Origin: an uncultured Chloracidobacterium sp.
GTDB taxonomy: Bacteria; Acidobacteriota; Blastocatellia; Pyrinomonadales; Pyrinomonadaceae
DNA length: 24,000 nucleotides
Assembly (NCBI GenBank): GCA_937941715.1
Contig: CALDGX010000113.1
Span: 1-24,000 of the forward strand
Direction of reading: 5' to 3'
Position numbers and translations under genes: made by a program. The notes beneath the pieces were generated by a model. It was not told the DNA's origin and did not search any database. It was given only the letters and a program-made list of their open reading frames with translations. Below, piece after piece: positions 9,351 to 17,848 of this stretch. Each line of letters opens with the position of its first letter. Position 1 is the first letter of the stretch.

Positions 9351-10052
9351 TCATTCGGCTTTTGAGATCAGTGTCCGATACAGCGACACAAGATGCGAGA
9401 ACAGCACTATCGGAACGACGATCGTCGGCAGGTAAACGTACGGGAAATAAAGGACGGCACGGTTCGGCTGGTCGATATTGAGCTGTTGGATCGCGGAGGG
9501 TATCGACAGAGCGGCGATCGACACCACGTTCGCGAGCAGTAACAGCTCGACGATGTTAAAGGCGACAAGCAAGCCCTTGCGGGTCTCGCCGCCGCGAAAC
9601 GCCAGCCACGCGACGATCGGTGCCGCAATGCCGGACAAAATATCGAAATTAGCTCCCTCGAACGTCATCATCCGCGGTACCTGGCCGGCGACGCTCAGCC
9701 ACAACAGGACGAGTTCCACCGGAATGCGGACGATATGCACCATCGTAAGCATCCGCAGCGGCAGACGCTCGATAAACGTATGGCGAAAGACCGTCAGGTA
9801 AAGGACGATGAGCAGCAGGGCCGGAAGAACGCCAAACAGTACTAGCCGCGGCGGGACCGACGTGAATTCTTCGTAAAAGCCGGAAATTGAAAGTGCCGCC
9901 TGGAAAAAGATCCAAAGCGGCAGGATAAATACCAGTATTCGTGATGGCGTCCGGTGAAGTCCGGCCTTGCGGGTCGCCCGCAGGAGAAATCCGATCGCCG
10001 TAAAGGTCGTCAAAATAAAGACGATCGATACATATGGCGGAACGGTCTCCAT
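9351..10052 (-). CDS. Seven-segment membrane protein of unknown function in the export operon
   Basis: This encodes 233 residues with seven hydrophobic segments and short loops, and no soluble domain. I do not recognise a family. Its ATG (10050-10052) shares one base with the TAA stop of the ATPase gene (TAATG), so the two are translationally coupled. It sits between the ATPase and the four permeases. It has no FtsX/MacB signature (no TERT-x-EIG-x-RKA-x-GA, no large periplasmic domain), so it is not a fifth permease of that type. Position suggests an accessory membrane component or an enzyme acting on the exported substrate, but that is inference from context only. Confidence 0.75.
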   Translation of the reverse strand: METVPPYVSIVFILTTFTAIGFLLRATRKAGLHRTPSRILVFILPLWIFFQAALSISGFYEEFTSVPPRLVLFGVLPALLLIVLYLTVFRHTFIERLPLRMLTMVHIVRIPVELVLLWLSVAGQVPRMMTFEGANFDILSGIAAPIVAWLAFRGGETRKGLLVAFNIVELLLLANVVSIAALSIPSAIQQLNIDQPNRAVLYFPYVYLPTIVVPIVLFSHLVSLYRTLISKAE

Positions 10053-10792
10053 TATTTGATGCGTTCGTCCTTTTCGATCAGGCCGTCGCGGATCGTTATG
10101 ACGCGATGGGCACGTTCGGCGATGTCGTGTTCGTGCGTGACGAGGATGATGGTGTTGCCCTCGGCGTGGAGCTTTTCAAAAAGCGCCATGATCTCGTAGC
10201 TCGTTTTTGTATCGAGAGCACCTGTCGGTTCGTCAGCCAGCAGGATCGATGGATGATTGACCAGGGCCCGGGCGATCGCCACACGCTGTCGCTGACCGCC
10301 GGACAGTTCATTTGGCCGGTGCAGCATACGGTCGCCGAGTTCGACGGCCGTGAGCGAAGCTTCGGCCTTGGCGTGTCTTTCGGCAGCGCTCATTCCGGCG
10401 TAGATCAGCGGCAGTTCGACATTGTGCAGTGCCGTCGCTCTTGCCAGTAGGTTAAATGTTTGAAAAACGAACCCGACCTCTTTATTGCGGATGCGGGCAA
10501 GCTCGTCGTCGGTCATGTCTGAGACGAGATGGCCGTTGATCCAGTACTCGCCCTTTGACGGGGAATCGAGACATCCAATGAGGTTCATCAGCGTCGATTT
10601 GCCCGACCCCGACGGTCCGATGATAGCGAGGTATTCGTTCCGTTTGACCTCAAACGAGACGCCCTGTAACGCGTGCAGTTCCTCGGTGCCCATCTGGTAC
10701 GTTTTCCAGATGTTGCGCATCGAGATGATCGAGTCGGACGGGTGATCCGTACCGGCCCCGTTGCCGTTTTCGCTTCCGTTCTTTTGAGCCAT
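10052..10792 (-). CDS. ABC transporter ATPase, LolD/MacB-NBD type
   Basis: A 246-residue cytoplasmic ATPase of the MacB/LolD/FtsE class. Motifs are Walker A GPSGSGKS (59-66), the family-typical NLIGCLD after it, Q-loop VFQTFNLLARATALHNVELPL (from 109), signature LSGGQRQR (163-170), Walker B ILLADEP followed by TGALD, and H-loop VTHEHDIA. It has a poorly conserved, Gly/Asn-rich 20-residue N-terminal extension. It follows the adaptor gene by 17 nt and overlaps the next gene by one base. It is the only ATPase in the operon, so it is the expected motor for all four downstream permeases, which themselves lack this domain. Confidence 0.93.
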   Translation of the reverse strand: MAQKNGSENGNGAGTDHPSDSIISMRNIWKTYQMGTEELHALQGVSFEVKRNEYLAIIGPSGSGKSTLMNLIGCLDSPSKGEYWINGHLVSDMTDDELARIRNKEVGFVFQTFNLLARATALHNVELPLIYAGMSAAERHAKAEASLTAVELGDRMLHRPNELSGGQRQRVAIARALVNHPSILLADEPTGALDTKTSYEIMALFEKLHAEGNTIILVTHEHDIAERAHRVITIRDGLIEKDERIK

Positions 10793-10809
10793 AATTCCTC
10801 CGTCGGAAA

Positions 10810-12345
10810 CTACTTGGCGGCTTCGCCCTCTTTCTTGGTCTGCCGTTTAACGACCGTGCCTTCTTTTAGAGTGTTCAATATCCTGCTCGGCCCGGTTATC
10901 ACCTCGTCGCCGGCATTGAGTCCGCTCGTGATCTCGCGGTCAGATTCGCCGACGATGCCGGTCGTCACCTCGACAAATTTGGCCTTATTGCCGTCGAGGA
11001 CGTACACGCCGGTGATCGTCTTCGGCTTATCAGACGGCTGCGGAGCGTCGCCCTGGACCGTCGGTGACGGCGAACCCTCCGGCTTCTTTTCGATGACAGC
11101 CTGCAGCGGCACGGTGATGACGTTGTTCACGGTCTTGGTTGTGATCGTCGCGGTCGCGCTCATTCCCGGGCGAAGGCCCGCCCGCATATCTTCGGGCAGG
11201 TCGGTCAGTTTAATGACGACGCGAAACTCTTTTGCTTCCTGAACGTTGATGTTGACCGAAAGGCCGCCGCTGGTCTGCGATTTACCGACCGCGAGCGGAG
11301 TTTTCTGCATCACCTCGCCGGTGATCTCCTTATCGCCAAAGGCGTCCACCTTGACCTTCGCTTTTTGTCCCACCTCGACCTTGTCGATCTCGGTCTCGTC
11401 CACCTTGACCTCGACGTTGATCTGCGACATATCGGCGATCGTCAGCAGTGCCGTGGTCGAGAGCCCCGCAACGGCAAAAGTACCGACCTTTGACGGGATC
11501 TCAGCGATCACGCCGTTGATCGGGGCGACCTGGAGCGTCTTGTCACGCTGGCTCTTGCTGCCGCGTAATGTCGCAGCCTGTTGGTTGGCGCGCGACTGGC
11601 TGCTCTGCACACTGATCGAGGCGGTATCGACGGCACGTTTGGCGTCACGCACCGCTACCGCCTGCTGATTGCGGCGTGCGATGGTCTCGTTGACACTCAG
11701 TTTGGCCGACTCGAGCCGGGCCTTGGCAGTGCGGAGAGCGACCTGAGCGGTCTCAAGCGAGTCCTTTTTCAGATCGTACTCCTGACGCGAGATAACACCC
11801 GACTCCAAAAGCTGTGCGTTGCGGTTGAGTTCACGCTGGGCGGTGTTTACATCGACCTGCGCCCGGTCAACGTCGGTTTGCGACGTGACCACATTCTGCC
11901 GGGCGGTCGTAACGGCCGCTTCCGAAGCGTTGAGGCCCTGCTGCGCCTGCGAATATTGATTCTGAGCGGCGGTGACCTGTGTCTGTGAAACGCGAACCTC
12001 GTCCTGCGCGGTCTGAAACGCCGCGACCTGAGCGTCCGTGCTCGAATTCAACTGGTTGGGGTCGAGTTTGACGAGCGGCTGTCCTTTTGTGACGGTGTCG
12101 CCTTCCTTGACATAGATCTCCTGGATACGGCCCTGCACCTCACTTGTCAGGTTCATGAACTGGATCGGCCGGATCTCGCCTGATGACGTGACGGTCGACC
12201 GCAGTTCCTTTTTGGTCTCAAGTTTAACGACCGTCACCTCAGGCGTGTCGGTCCGCGTGGCCAGAACGCTGCCCACGATGATGATCGCTAACAAAGCTAT
12301 CGCCGATACGCCGATGATGATCTTCTTTTTGCGGCTCAATGCCAT
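10810..12345 (-). CDS. MacA-like periplasmic adaptor with long coiled-coil hairpin
   Basis: A 511-residue membrane-fusion (HlyD/MacA class) adaptor. It has a single N-terminal membrane helix (about 9-29), then a first lipoyl half-motif (VQGRIQEIYVKEGDTVTKGQPLVKLD, in pieces from 70). A long alanine/glutamine-rich coiled-coil hairpin spans about 103-268. The second lipoyl half (VAPINGVIAEIPSKVGTF, from 273) and beta-barrel/membrane-proximal domains run to the C-terminus. The hairpin tip carries R175-x3-L179-x6-S186, the RLS motif by which such adaptors dock onto TolC-type outer-membrane channels. At 511 residues it is longer than E. coli MacA (about 370), and much of the excess lies in the hairpin. 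It is the first gene of the minus-strand operon. The 268-nt divergent region upstream contains no minus-strand promoter that I find convincing. Confidence 0.9.
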   Translation of the reverse strand: MALSRKKKIIIGVSAIALLAIIIVGSVLATRTDTPEVTVVKLETKKELRSTVTSSGEIRPIQFMNLTSEVQGRIQEIYVKEGDTVTKGQPLVKLDPNQLNSSTDAQVAAFQTAQDEVRVSQTQVTAAQNQYSQAQQGLNASEAAVTTARQNVVTSQTDVDRAQVDVNTAQRELNRNAQLLESGVISRQEYDLKKDSLETAQVALRTAKARLESAKLSVNETIARRNQQAVAVRDAKRAVDTASISVQSSQSRANQQAATLRGSKSQRDKTLQVAPINGVIAEIPSKVGTFAVAGLSTTALLTIADMSQINVEVKVDETEIDKVEVGQKAKVKVDAFGDKEITGEVMQKTPLAVGKSQTSGGLSVNINVQEAKEFRVVIKLTDLPEDMRAGLRPGMSATATITTKTVNNVITVPLQAVIEKKPEGSPSPTVQGDAPQPSDKPKTITGVYVLDGNKAKFVEVTTGIVGESDREITSGLNAGDEVITGPSRILNTLKEGTVVKRQTKKEGEAAK

Positions 12346-12515
12346 AATCTACTCTTACCCTCGCAACTGGTTACTATTATTTCCGACCTAACGGATAAAA
12401 ATGAAATGCTATTTGGTTCAGCAATCAGGTATTACGACCATATTTTGCGTCAAGTTTCAAAAAAGTGAGCGTTCCGGCCCGCATCGTTCCCGTGCCCGGA
12501 ACCTTATTTTATTTG

Positions 12516-12544
12516 TTGACGTAATCTCGCCGTAGATTTACGAT
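12516..12544 (+). promoter_or_regulatory. Sigma-70-type promoter of the FHA/kinase cassette
   Basis: TTGACG (12516-12521) and TACGAT (12539-12544) are separated by 17 nt. Both hexamers are close to consensus and lie in the AT-rich divergent intergenic region (12346-12613). The predicted start is near 12551, giving a leader of about 60 nt before the ATG at 12614. No operator or riboswitch is evident in the leader. Confidence 0.55.
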
Positions 12545-12613
12545 TTACGAACATTAAATTACACGCTAATATGTCAATAGTCGAATAAGGCGGTTAGCGT
12601 TACGATTGCGACA

Positions 12614-13204
12614 ATGATCAAGTGCCATAATTGTGGAAAAGAAAGTGCGGCGGGATCGCGGTTTTGCGATGAATGCGGAACGATGCTCGCCGCTGCTCCC
12701 GAATCGGTCGAGGCAGTACCGTCAGCGCCGCTTTACAGGCCGCCGATGACGACGGACGCCCCGCCGGCCCGGGTCGTAAGCGTAACGTCGATCGGCATAC
12801 CGCCGGTACATCCCGAGATCCAGTCGGTCGAGCCGCTGCCTCCGTCGACGACGTCAGGTTCGTACGGCACGATGAACGCCAAACTCGTTATTGAACGCGG
12901 TGATTCACCGGGCGTTGAGTTCAAGATCACCGGCACCGAGGCCGTCATCGGCCGCTGGGACGCGGACAACGGCGTATTTCCCGATGTTGACCTCGACGTC
13001 CACGACGGTGAGGCAAAAGTTTCCCGTCGGCACGCCCGGATCAAATTTGTGGACGGCAAGTATCTGATCGAGGACCTTGGCTCGACTAACGGTACTTATG
13101 TTAACCGCGGCCGCCGACTGCTGCCCGGTAACGCACAAGCTCTGGTTGACGGCGACGAAGTTATCGTCGGGAAAACGTTTATGCGTTTTCATATTATCGG
13201 TTGA
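12614..13204 (+). CDS. Zinc ribbon-FHA domain protein
   Basis: A 196-residue soluble protein. An N-terminal zinc ribbon is formed by C4-x2-C7 and C18-x2-C21 (MIKCHNCGKE...FCDECG). A Pro/Ser/Thr-rich linker runs to about residue 85. An FHA domain fills residues 88-196, with the phosphothreonine-pocket motifs IGRWD (112-116), VSRRHAR (136-142) and GSTNGTYV (156-163). FHA domains bind phosphothreonine peptides, so this is likely a reader of the kinase encoded 22 nt downstream. Ribbon spacing and FHA sequence closely match the C-terminal part of that kinase, so the two appear to be copies of one module. It is the first gene after the promoter at 12516. Confidence 0.9.
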   Translation: MIKCHNCGKESAAGSRFCDECGTMLAAAPESVEAVPSAPLYRPPMTTDAPPARVVSVTSIGIPPVHPEIQSVEPLPPSTTSGSYGTMNAKLVIERGDSPGVEFKITGTEAVIGRWDADNGVFPDVDLDVHDGEAKVSRRHARIKFVDGKYLIEDLGSTNGTYVNRGRRLLPGNAQALVDGDEVIVGKTFMRFHIIG

Positions 13205-13226
13205 TTCTCGTTGGTAAATTTTCCAA

Positions 13227-15647
13227 ATGTCGATCTGTCAGGAATGCGGCTCCGAAGTCGCTGATCAAGATTTGTTTTGTCCGTACTGCGGCATCTCGCT
13301 GCAGCCTGTAACCGTGCCCGCCGGCGACGACGCCGCAATGGAAAGCACGATAGTTATGCAGGCTCCGCTGCCCGAGATCCTGTCGGATATTATTCCTCCG
13401 GCCGACGACGCGACGCCTCCCGGGACTGATCCTGGGCCTGCCGATGAGGTCGCGGACGAAACCCCGTCAGCCCAACCGGATCTTGGCACGGAAGGCGAAC
13501 GCGTTCCTTCCGGCGCCGAAATTGACGAGATCGCCGAAAGCAACGACGTCGAGGCACAGTCCGCCGAATTGCCGGCAGATGAAATTGCCGCGGCGGATGA
13601 ATTGCCGCCGCCGCCCGCCACGATCGAGGACGCCGACGATGAGCCAGCCGACGAAGTGGCCGCCGATGCCGCCGCTCCCGAAGCATTTGTGATCGAAGAG
13701 ATCTCGGCGGAGCCTGACGCTATCGCCGAAACTCCGGCCGCTGCCGTTGAGCCGGAGGTCGAACCCGAAGCATTAGTTATTGAGGAGATCTCCGCGGAAC
13801 CCGCCGCGACTGACGAGGTTTCGGCCGCAATGGATGAACTGGTAGCGGATGAACCTGCGGACGACACGACCATTGAAGAAGAGCCGCCGCAAGCCGCCGA
13901 TGCAGAGATATCCGAGCCCATCTCCGAACCGGAACCGGCCGCCGTGGCAAGCGCCGACGAGTCGCCGGAACCCGAATCTCCGAAATATCCGTTCTCTTTG
14001 GTCGAATCGGATGTCGTGATCCAAACCGACGTCGAGTCGGTCGAGCAGCCGGTGCCGCACGAGCCGGCCGAGTCTGTCGAGCCGGAAAATGAAAGCGCGG
14101 AGCGCGGTATCACTCTTGAAGAAGCGGATGTCGTCATGTCCGCCCCGATCCCGACGGCCGTTGAGCCGCCGAAACAGCCGGACACCTCGTCGGGAGAGAT
14201 CGCCGCCGGCGACAAAGGCTCGTTCACAAGTCCCAATCTCGAGGGCGGGACCGACGGAAAACGGTCGGGCCTCAAGCCGCTCAGCGAGGGAACGCTCCTC
14301 AACGGCCGCTACAAGATCGTCAAAAAGATCGGCGGCGGCGGGATGGGAGCCGTTTATCTGGCGGTCGACCAGAACCTCGGCGGCACCCAGCGTGCGGTCA
14401 AGGAGATGGTCCAGTCGCACATCGAGGAAGAGCAGCAGGCGAAGGCGATCGAGGATTTTAAACGTGAGTCGATGATCCTGTCGACGCTCGACCACCCGTC
14501 GATCCCGACGATATACGATTACTTTTACGACGAGGCGGAGAGCCGCTTCTATCTCGTCATGAAGTACATCTCGGGCGGCGACCTAGCCGGCCGGCTGCGG
14601 GCCGCACCCGAGGGCCGCATCGACGAGCGTACCGTTACCGAATGGGCAGTCCAGGTCATTGATGTACTCCACTATCTGCACTCGCTGCCGACGACCATCG
14701 TCTATCGCGACCTCAAACCGTCAAACGTCATGATCGACGGCAACACGGGCCGCATCATGCTGATCGATTTTGGTATCGCTCGTTCGATCAACCAGACTCA
14801 GGAAAAGGGCGTCACCGCTGTCGGAACGATGGGTTACGCTCCGCCTGAGCTCTTCAGCGGACAGGTCGAACCGCGTTCGGATATTTACAGCCTCGGTTCG
14901 ACGATGTTCCATCTGCTGACCGGTGCCGATCCGCAGAATAATCCGTTGCTCATCTTTGATTTTCAGAAGAACCCGCGGCCGCGGCAGATCAACCCGCGTC
15001 TGTCCGACCAGATCGAACGCATTCTTATGCGGGCGGTCGAGTACAACGCCGACGCCCGATTTTCGAGTGCACTCGAGATGAAACTCGCCCTTCAGCAGCA
15101 TCTCGACGACCTCAGTGCGGGCCGTGTCAGCTACGGCATCACCGAGGCACCGGCAGCGATCAGCCTCGCCAATCAGAACGTTTTTTGCGGTTTCTGCGGT
15201 CAGCGTATCGTCGCCACCGACCTTTTCTGTGCGTTTTGCGGTTCAAAACAGCCGCTCGCCCAGCATGGCGTTCATTCCGAGATCTACAGCTCGCGGTCAT
15301 CGGCGACGGCCCGACTCGTGATCGAAGGTACCAGCCAGCTTGAGATGCCCGCGTACCTGCTCGACAAGAGCGAGAATCTGATCGGCCGCCGCGACCCGAC
15401 GTCGAACATATTTCCCGAGGTCGATCTGTCGAAATTTGATCCGCAGACCAAGATCTCGCGGCGCCACGCTCGTGTCTGGCGCGACGGCACTTCGTTCCTG
15501 ATCGAGGACCTCGGTTCGTCGAACGGCACGATCCTGCTCTCGACCGTCAGCGACACGCTCAGGCTCACGCCGCACCAGGCACATCCGCTCGCTAACGGCG
15601 ACCGCATTCGAGTCGGCGATACGACATTGCACTTCATGATCAGCTAG
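13227..15647 (+). CDS. Ser/Thr protein kinase with two zinc ribbons, acidic linker and FHA domain
   Basis: An 806-residue Hanks-type kinase with no membrane helix. Order: zinc ribbon (C4, C7, C18, C21); acidic, Ala/Glu/Pro-rich low-complexity linker (about 30-345); kinase domain (about 360-630); second zinc ribbon (C654, C657, C668, C671); FHA domain (about 693-806). Catalytic features are intact: glycine loop GGGGMGAVY (369-377), lysine K392 in RAVKEM, catalytic loop YRDLKPSN (493-500, Tyr in place of the common His), D514 of DFG, and activation segment end YAPPEL. The FHA has IGR (719-721), SRRHAR (744-749) and GSSNGT. Bacterial PknB-type kinases usually have an extracellular sensor; here sensing must be intracellular or through partners such as the adjacent RDD protein. 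The linker contains repeated hydrophobic islets, reported separately. The gene lies 22 nt after the FHA protein and 16 nt before the RDD gene. Confidence 0.93.
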   Translation: MSICQECGSEVADQDLFCPYCGISLQPVTVPAGDDAAMESTIVMQAPLPEILSDIIPPADDATPPGTDPGPADEVADETPSAQPDLGTEGERVPSGAEIDEIAESNDVEAQSAELPADEIAAADELPPPPATIEDADDEPADEVAADAAAPEAFVIEEISAEPDAIAETPAAAVEPEVEPEALVIEEISAEPAATDEVSAAMDELVADEPADDTTIEEEPPQAADAEISEPISEPEPAAVASADESPEPESPKYPFSLVESDVVIQTDVESVEQPVPHEPAESVEPENESAERGITLEEADVVMSAPIPTAVEPPKQPDTSSGEIAAGDKGSFTSPNLEGGTDGKRSGLKPLSEGTLLNGRYKIVKKIGGGGMGAVYLAVDQNLGGTQRAVKEMVQSHIEEEQQAKAIEDFKRESMILSTLDHPSIPTIYDYFYDEAESRFYLVMKYISGGDLAGRLRAAPEGRIDERTVTEWAVQVIDVLHYLHSLPTTIVYRDLKPSNVMIDGNTGRIMLIDFGIARSINQTQEKGVTAVGTMGYAPPELFSGQVEPRSDIYSLGSTMFHLLTGADPQNNPLLIFDFQKNPRPRQINPRLSDQIERILMRAVEYNADARFSSALEMKLALQQHLDDLSAGRVSYGITEAPAAISLANQNVFCGFCGQRIVATDLFCAFCGSKQPLAQHGVHSEIYSSRSSATARLVIEGTSQLEMPAYLLDKSENLIGRRDPTSNIFPEVDLSKFDPQTKISRRHARVWRDGTSFLIEDLGSSNGTILLSTVSDTLRLTPHQAHPLANGDRIRVGDTTLHFMIS

Positions 15648-15663
15648 ACAATAATCGACCAAT

Positions 15664-16155
15664 ATGACGACAGAGGCATCCGATACGATCCAACCTGTTT
15701 CAGGCAGCGGTGAGACCATCGTTGCGTTTTCCGCCGAGGACCTGCAGGCTCCGTTCATGCTCCGCGTGGGTGCGTTGCTGATCGACTACATGGCGTTGAT
15801 GATCGTGCCGGTGCTTGGCCTTTTGTCAAACAAACTGTTCGGCGATATGAACATCGCAACCGAGCGGACGCTGTGGTTTCTGTCCGTTCTGCTGTTCCTG
15901 TTCAATATCGTAGTGCTGCCGGCTTTTACGGGCCGCAGCTTCGGCAAGATGCTTACCGGGCTGCGTGTGGTCAACCGCGACGGAAGCATCCCGAAGCATC
16001 GCACCATCATCTTTCGGCAAACGGTCGGGCTGCTGTTGACGGCCTTGACCTTTGGTTTTGGATTTCTGCTCAGTATTTTTGGCAAAAGCGGCCGCACGCT
16101 GCACGATGTCGTTTCGGGCACGGTCGTCGTCCACGGAAAGCGGCGGGTAGTATAG
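15664..16155 (+). CDS. RDD-family membrane protein
   Basis: A 163-residue membrane protein. A polar N-terminal tail of about 30 residues leads into the RDD signature region (FMLRVGALLIDYMAL), then two membrane segments. The second conserved block GRSFGKMLTGLRVVNRDG follows, and a last segment ends in GRTLHDVVSGTVVV. RDD proteins are a broad family with mostly unknown roles; some have been linked to ion transport. Its position between the kinase and the FHA-phosphatase, with 16 nt and 9 nt gaps, makes it a candidate membrane partner or substrate of the kinase. The Thr/Ser-rich cytoplasmic tail could carry phosphorylation sites, which is inference. Confidence 0.85.
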   Translation: MTTEASDTIQPVSGSGETIVAFSAEDLQAPFMLRVGALLIDYMALMIVPVLGLLSNKLFGDMNIATERTLWFLSVLLFLFNIVVLPAFTGRSFGKMLTGLRVVNRDGSIPKHRTIIFRQTVGLLLTALTFGFGFLLSIFGKSGRTLHDVVSGTVVVHGKRRVV

Positions 16156-16164
16156 GGTAATAAA

Positions 16165-17823
16165 ATGGCGCATCTTCTGATCTCAAACGCGGGAATGGCG
16201 GATCTCAACGTGCCGCTCAACCGTCTTCGTACGACCATCGGGCGGTCGGCCCGCAGCGATGTATGTATCCCTGACGCCTTTGCCTCGCGCCTGCACGCCG
16301 AGGTCCGAAAGGAGGGCGACGCCTATTGGCTCCACGACCTCGGGTCTGCCAACGGCACCCGCTACAACGGCAATGTCGTCAGCGGCCCGACCCCTCTCAC
16401 GGACGGCGGCGTCGTTCAGATCGGCGAAACGACCATCGTTTTTCACGGCGACAAGGTAAGTACGCCGTACATCAGTGCCACGCTCATCGGCGATTCGACG
16501 TCGACGCTCGATCCGGCCAAGACCATCGCCCTGACGGGTAAACGCAATCCGACCACCGAGTTTCTTGACTCGACGATGACGACCCGCACCGACCTGCTCG
16601 GGCTTATCAGTAAGGTCGGCGTCGCCCTTTTGTCCTCGACCGGGCTCGATGAAACGCTCAATCAGGTCGCGTCGCTTGTATTTGACGCGGTGCCTGCCGA
16701 GCGTGTCGTGATCATGCTTCGCGACGAAAAGGCCGACGACGGAATGCACATCCGCGTCGCCCGCGAACGCGGCAAGGACGTCCCGGCCGAAGAGATCCGT
16801 ATCAGCCGCAGCATCATGAACGAGGTCGTCGAGAACGGGAAATCCGTGCTCACGTCGGACGCCCAGCAGGATCCGCGTTTCGCTAGCCAGACCATCGTCC
16901 TGCAGGGAATTCGCTCGGTTCTAGCCGTGCCGCTGTGTGTGGACGAGCGACATGTTTTTGGCATCATTTACGCTGATTCGCCGACTTACGCGACCAATTT
17001 TAATGAGGAGCACCTCGACATTCTGACCACGCTCGCGTCCGTCGCGTCGATCCGCGTCGAAAATGCCAGTCTGCTCGACGAACGCCTCAACCGCGAACGC
17101 ATGGAGCGTGAGCTCGAGCTTGCGACCGAGATCCAACAGCGTTTTCAGCCCTCCGGCCCGCCGCATGTCGAGGGATATGAGTTTCAGGGTATTTCATTTT
17201 CCTGCTACGAGATCGGTGGTGATTATTACGATTTTATCGAGCGTCACGACGGCAAGATGCTCGTGGCTCTCGGCGATGTTTCGGGTAAGGGAACGGCCGC
17301 GGCATTGCTGATGTCGAGCCTGCACGCCGCGATCCACGCCCAGGTCGCGGCCAAGACCTCGCTCGACGAAACCGTCGTTTCGATCAACAAGTATCTGGCT
17401 GAAAATACGCCGGCAAACCGTTTCATCACGCTGTTTATCGCCGAACTTGATGCCGCGACCGGTGAGATCACGTTTATCAACGCCGGGCACAATCCGCCGC
17501 TGATCGCCCGTGCCGACGGTTCGCTCGAACTGCTGCAGTCCGGCGGCCTGCCGCTCGGGCTGATGGGCTTTGCCGAGTACGAATCGAGCACCGCCCGGCT
17601 CGGCCACGGCGACGTACTGTTCATTTATTCCGACGGGGTTTCCGAGGCGAATAACGTAAACGAGGACGAATTCGGTATGGAACGCCTCAAACAGGTCATC
17701 AGTACCAACGTCGGCCGCTCGGCCTCGGGCATTCGCGACCGTGTCGAGAGCGCGTTGTCTGATTTTACCGGAACGGCGGCCCCTAACGACGATATCACGC
17801 TGGTTATCGTAAAGCGGACTTAG
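16165..17823 (+). CDS. FHA-GAF-SpoIIE (PP2C-type) phosphatase
   Basis: A 552-residue cytoplasmic protein with three domains. An FHA domain (1-95) has IGR (25-27), SRLHAE (41-46) and SANGTRYNG (61-69). A Thr/Ser-rich linker of about 50 residues follows. A GAF-type sensor (about 145-298) leads into a short coiled-coil (about 303-327). The SpoIIE/RsbU PP2C domain (about 340-552) keeps the metal-binding motifs GGDYYDF (D353), GDVSGKG (D371), NAGHNPP, YSDGVSEA (D490) and NDDITLVIV (541-549). Such proteins usually dephosphorylate anti-sigma-factor antagonists in partner-switching systems. The FHA domain could dock it to the neighbouring autophosphorylated kinase or to a common substrate. GGGTAA precedes the ATG. 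A new promoter follows, so this is the last gene of the cassette. Confidence 0.93.
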   Translation: MAHLLISNAGMADLNVPLNRLRTTIGRSARSDVCIPDAFASRLHAEVRKEGDAYWLHDLGSANGTRYNGNVVSGPTPLTDGGVVQIGETTIVFHGDKVSTPYISATLIGDSTSTLDPAKTIALTGKRNPTTEFLDSTMTTRTDLLGLISKVGVALLSSTGLDETLNQVASLVFDAVPAERVVIMLRDEKADDGMHIRVARERGKDVPAEEIRISRSIMNEVVENGKSVLTSDAQQDPRFASQTIVLQGIRSVLAVPLCVDERHVFGIIYADSPTYATNFNEEHLDILTTLASVASIRVENASLLDERLNRERMERELELATEIQQRFQPSGPPHVEGYEFQGISFSCYEIGGDYYDFIERHDGKMLVALGDVSGKGTAAALLMSSLHAAIHAQVAAKTSLDETVVSINKYLAENTPANRFITLFIAELDAATGEITFINAGHNPPLIARADGSLELLQSGGLPLGLMGFAEYESSTARLGHGDVLFIYSDGVSEANNVNEDEFGMERLKQVISTNVGRSASGIRDRVESALSDFTGTAAPNDDITLVIVKRT

Positions 17824-17848
17824 CTCAATTTCACTGCGTTAAAACTTG

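Noticed and set aside
12448..12453. Minus-strand TTGACG as a -35 box for the adaptor operon
   Set aside because: No acceptable -10 hexamer lies 16-18 nt downstream on the minus strand, so I could not support a promoter there although one is expected in this divergent gap.
12346..12613. Divergent intergenic region examined for a small RNA, riboswitch or short gene
   Set aside because: Apart from the plus-strand promoter I saw no strong stem-loop followed by T residues, no conserved aptamer-like motif and no credible short reading frame.
13265..14302. Long open frame on the minus strand (345 codons), opposite the kinase linker
   Set aside because: It is a Ser/Gly/Ala-rich shadow caused by the biased codons of the acidic linker, with no recognisable domain, inside a clear plus-strand gene.
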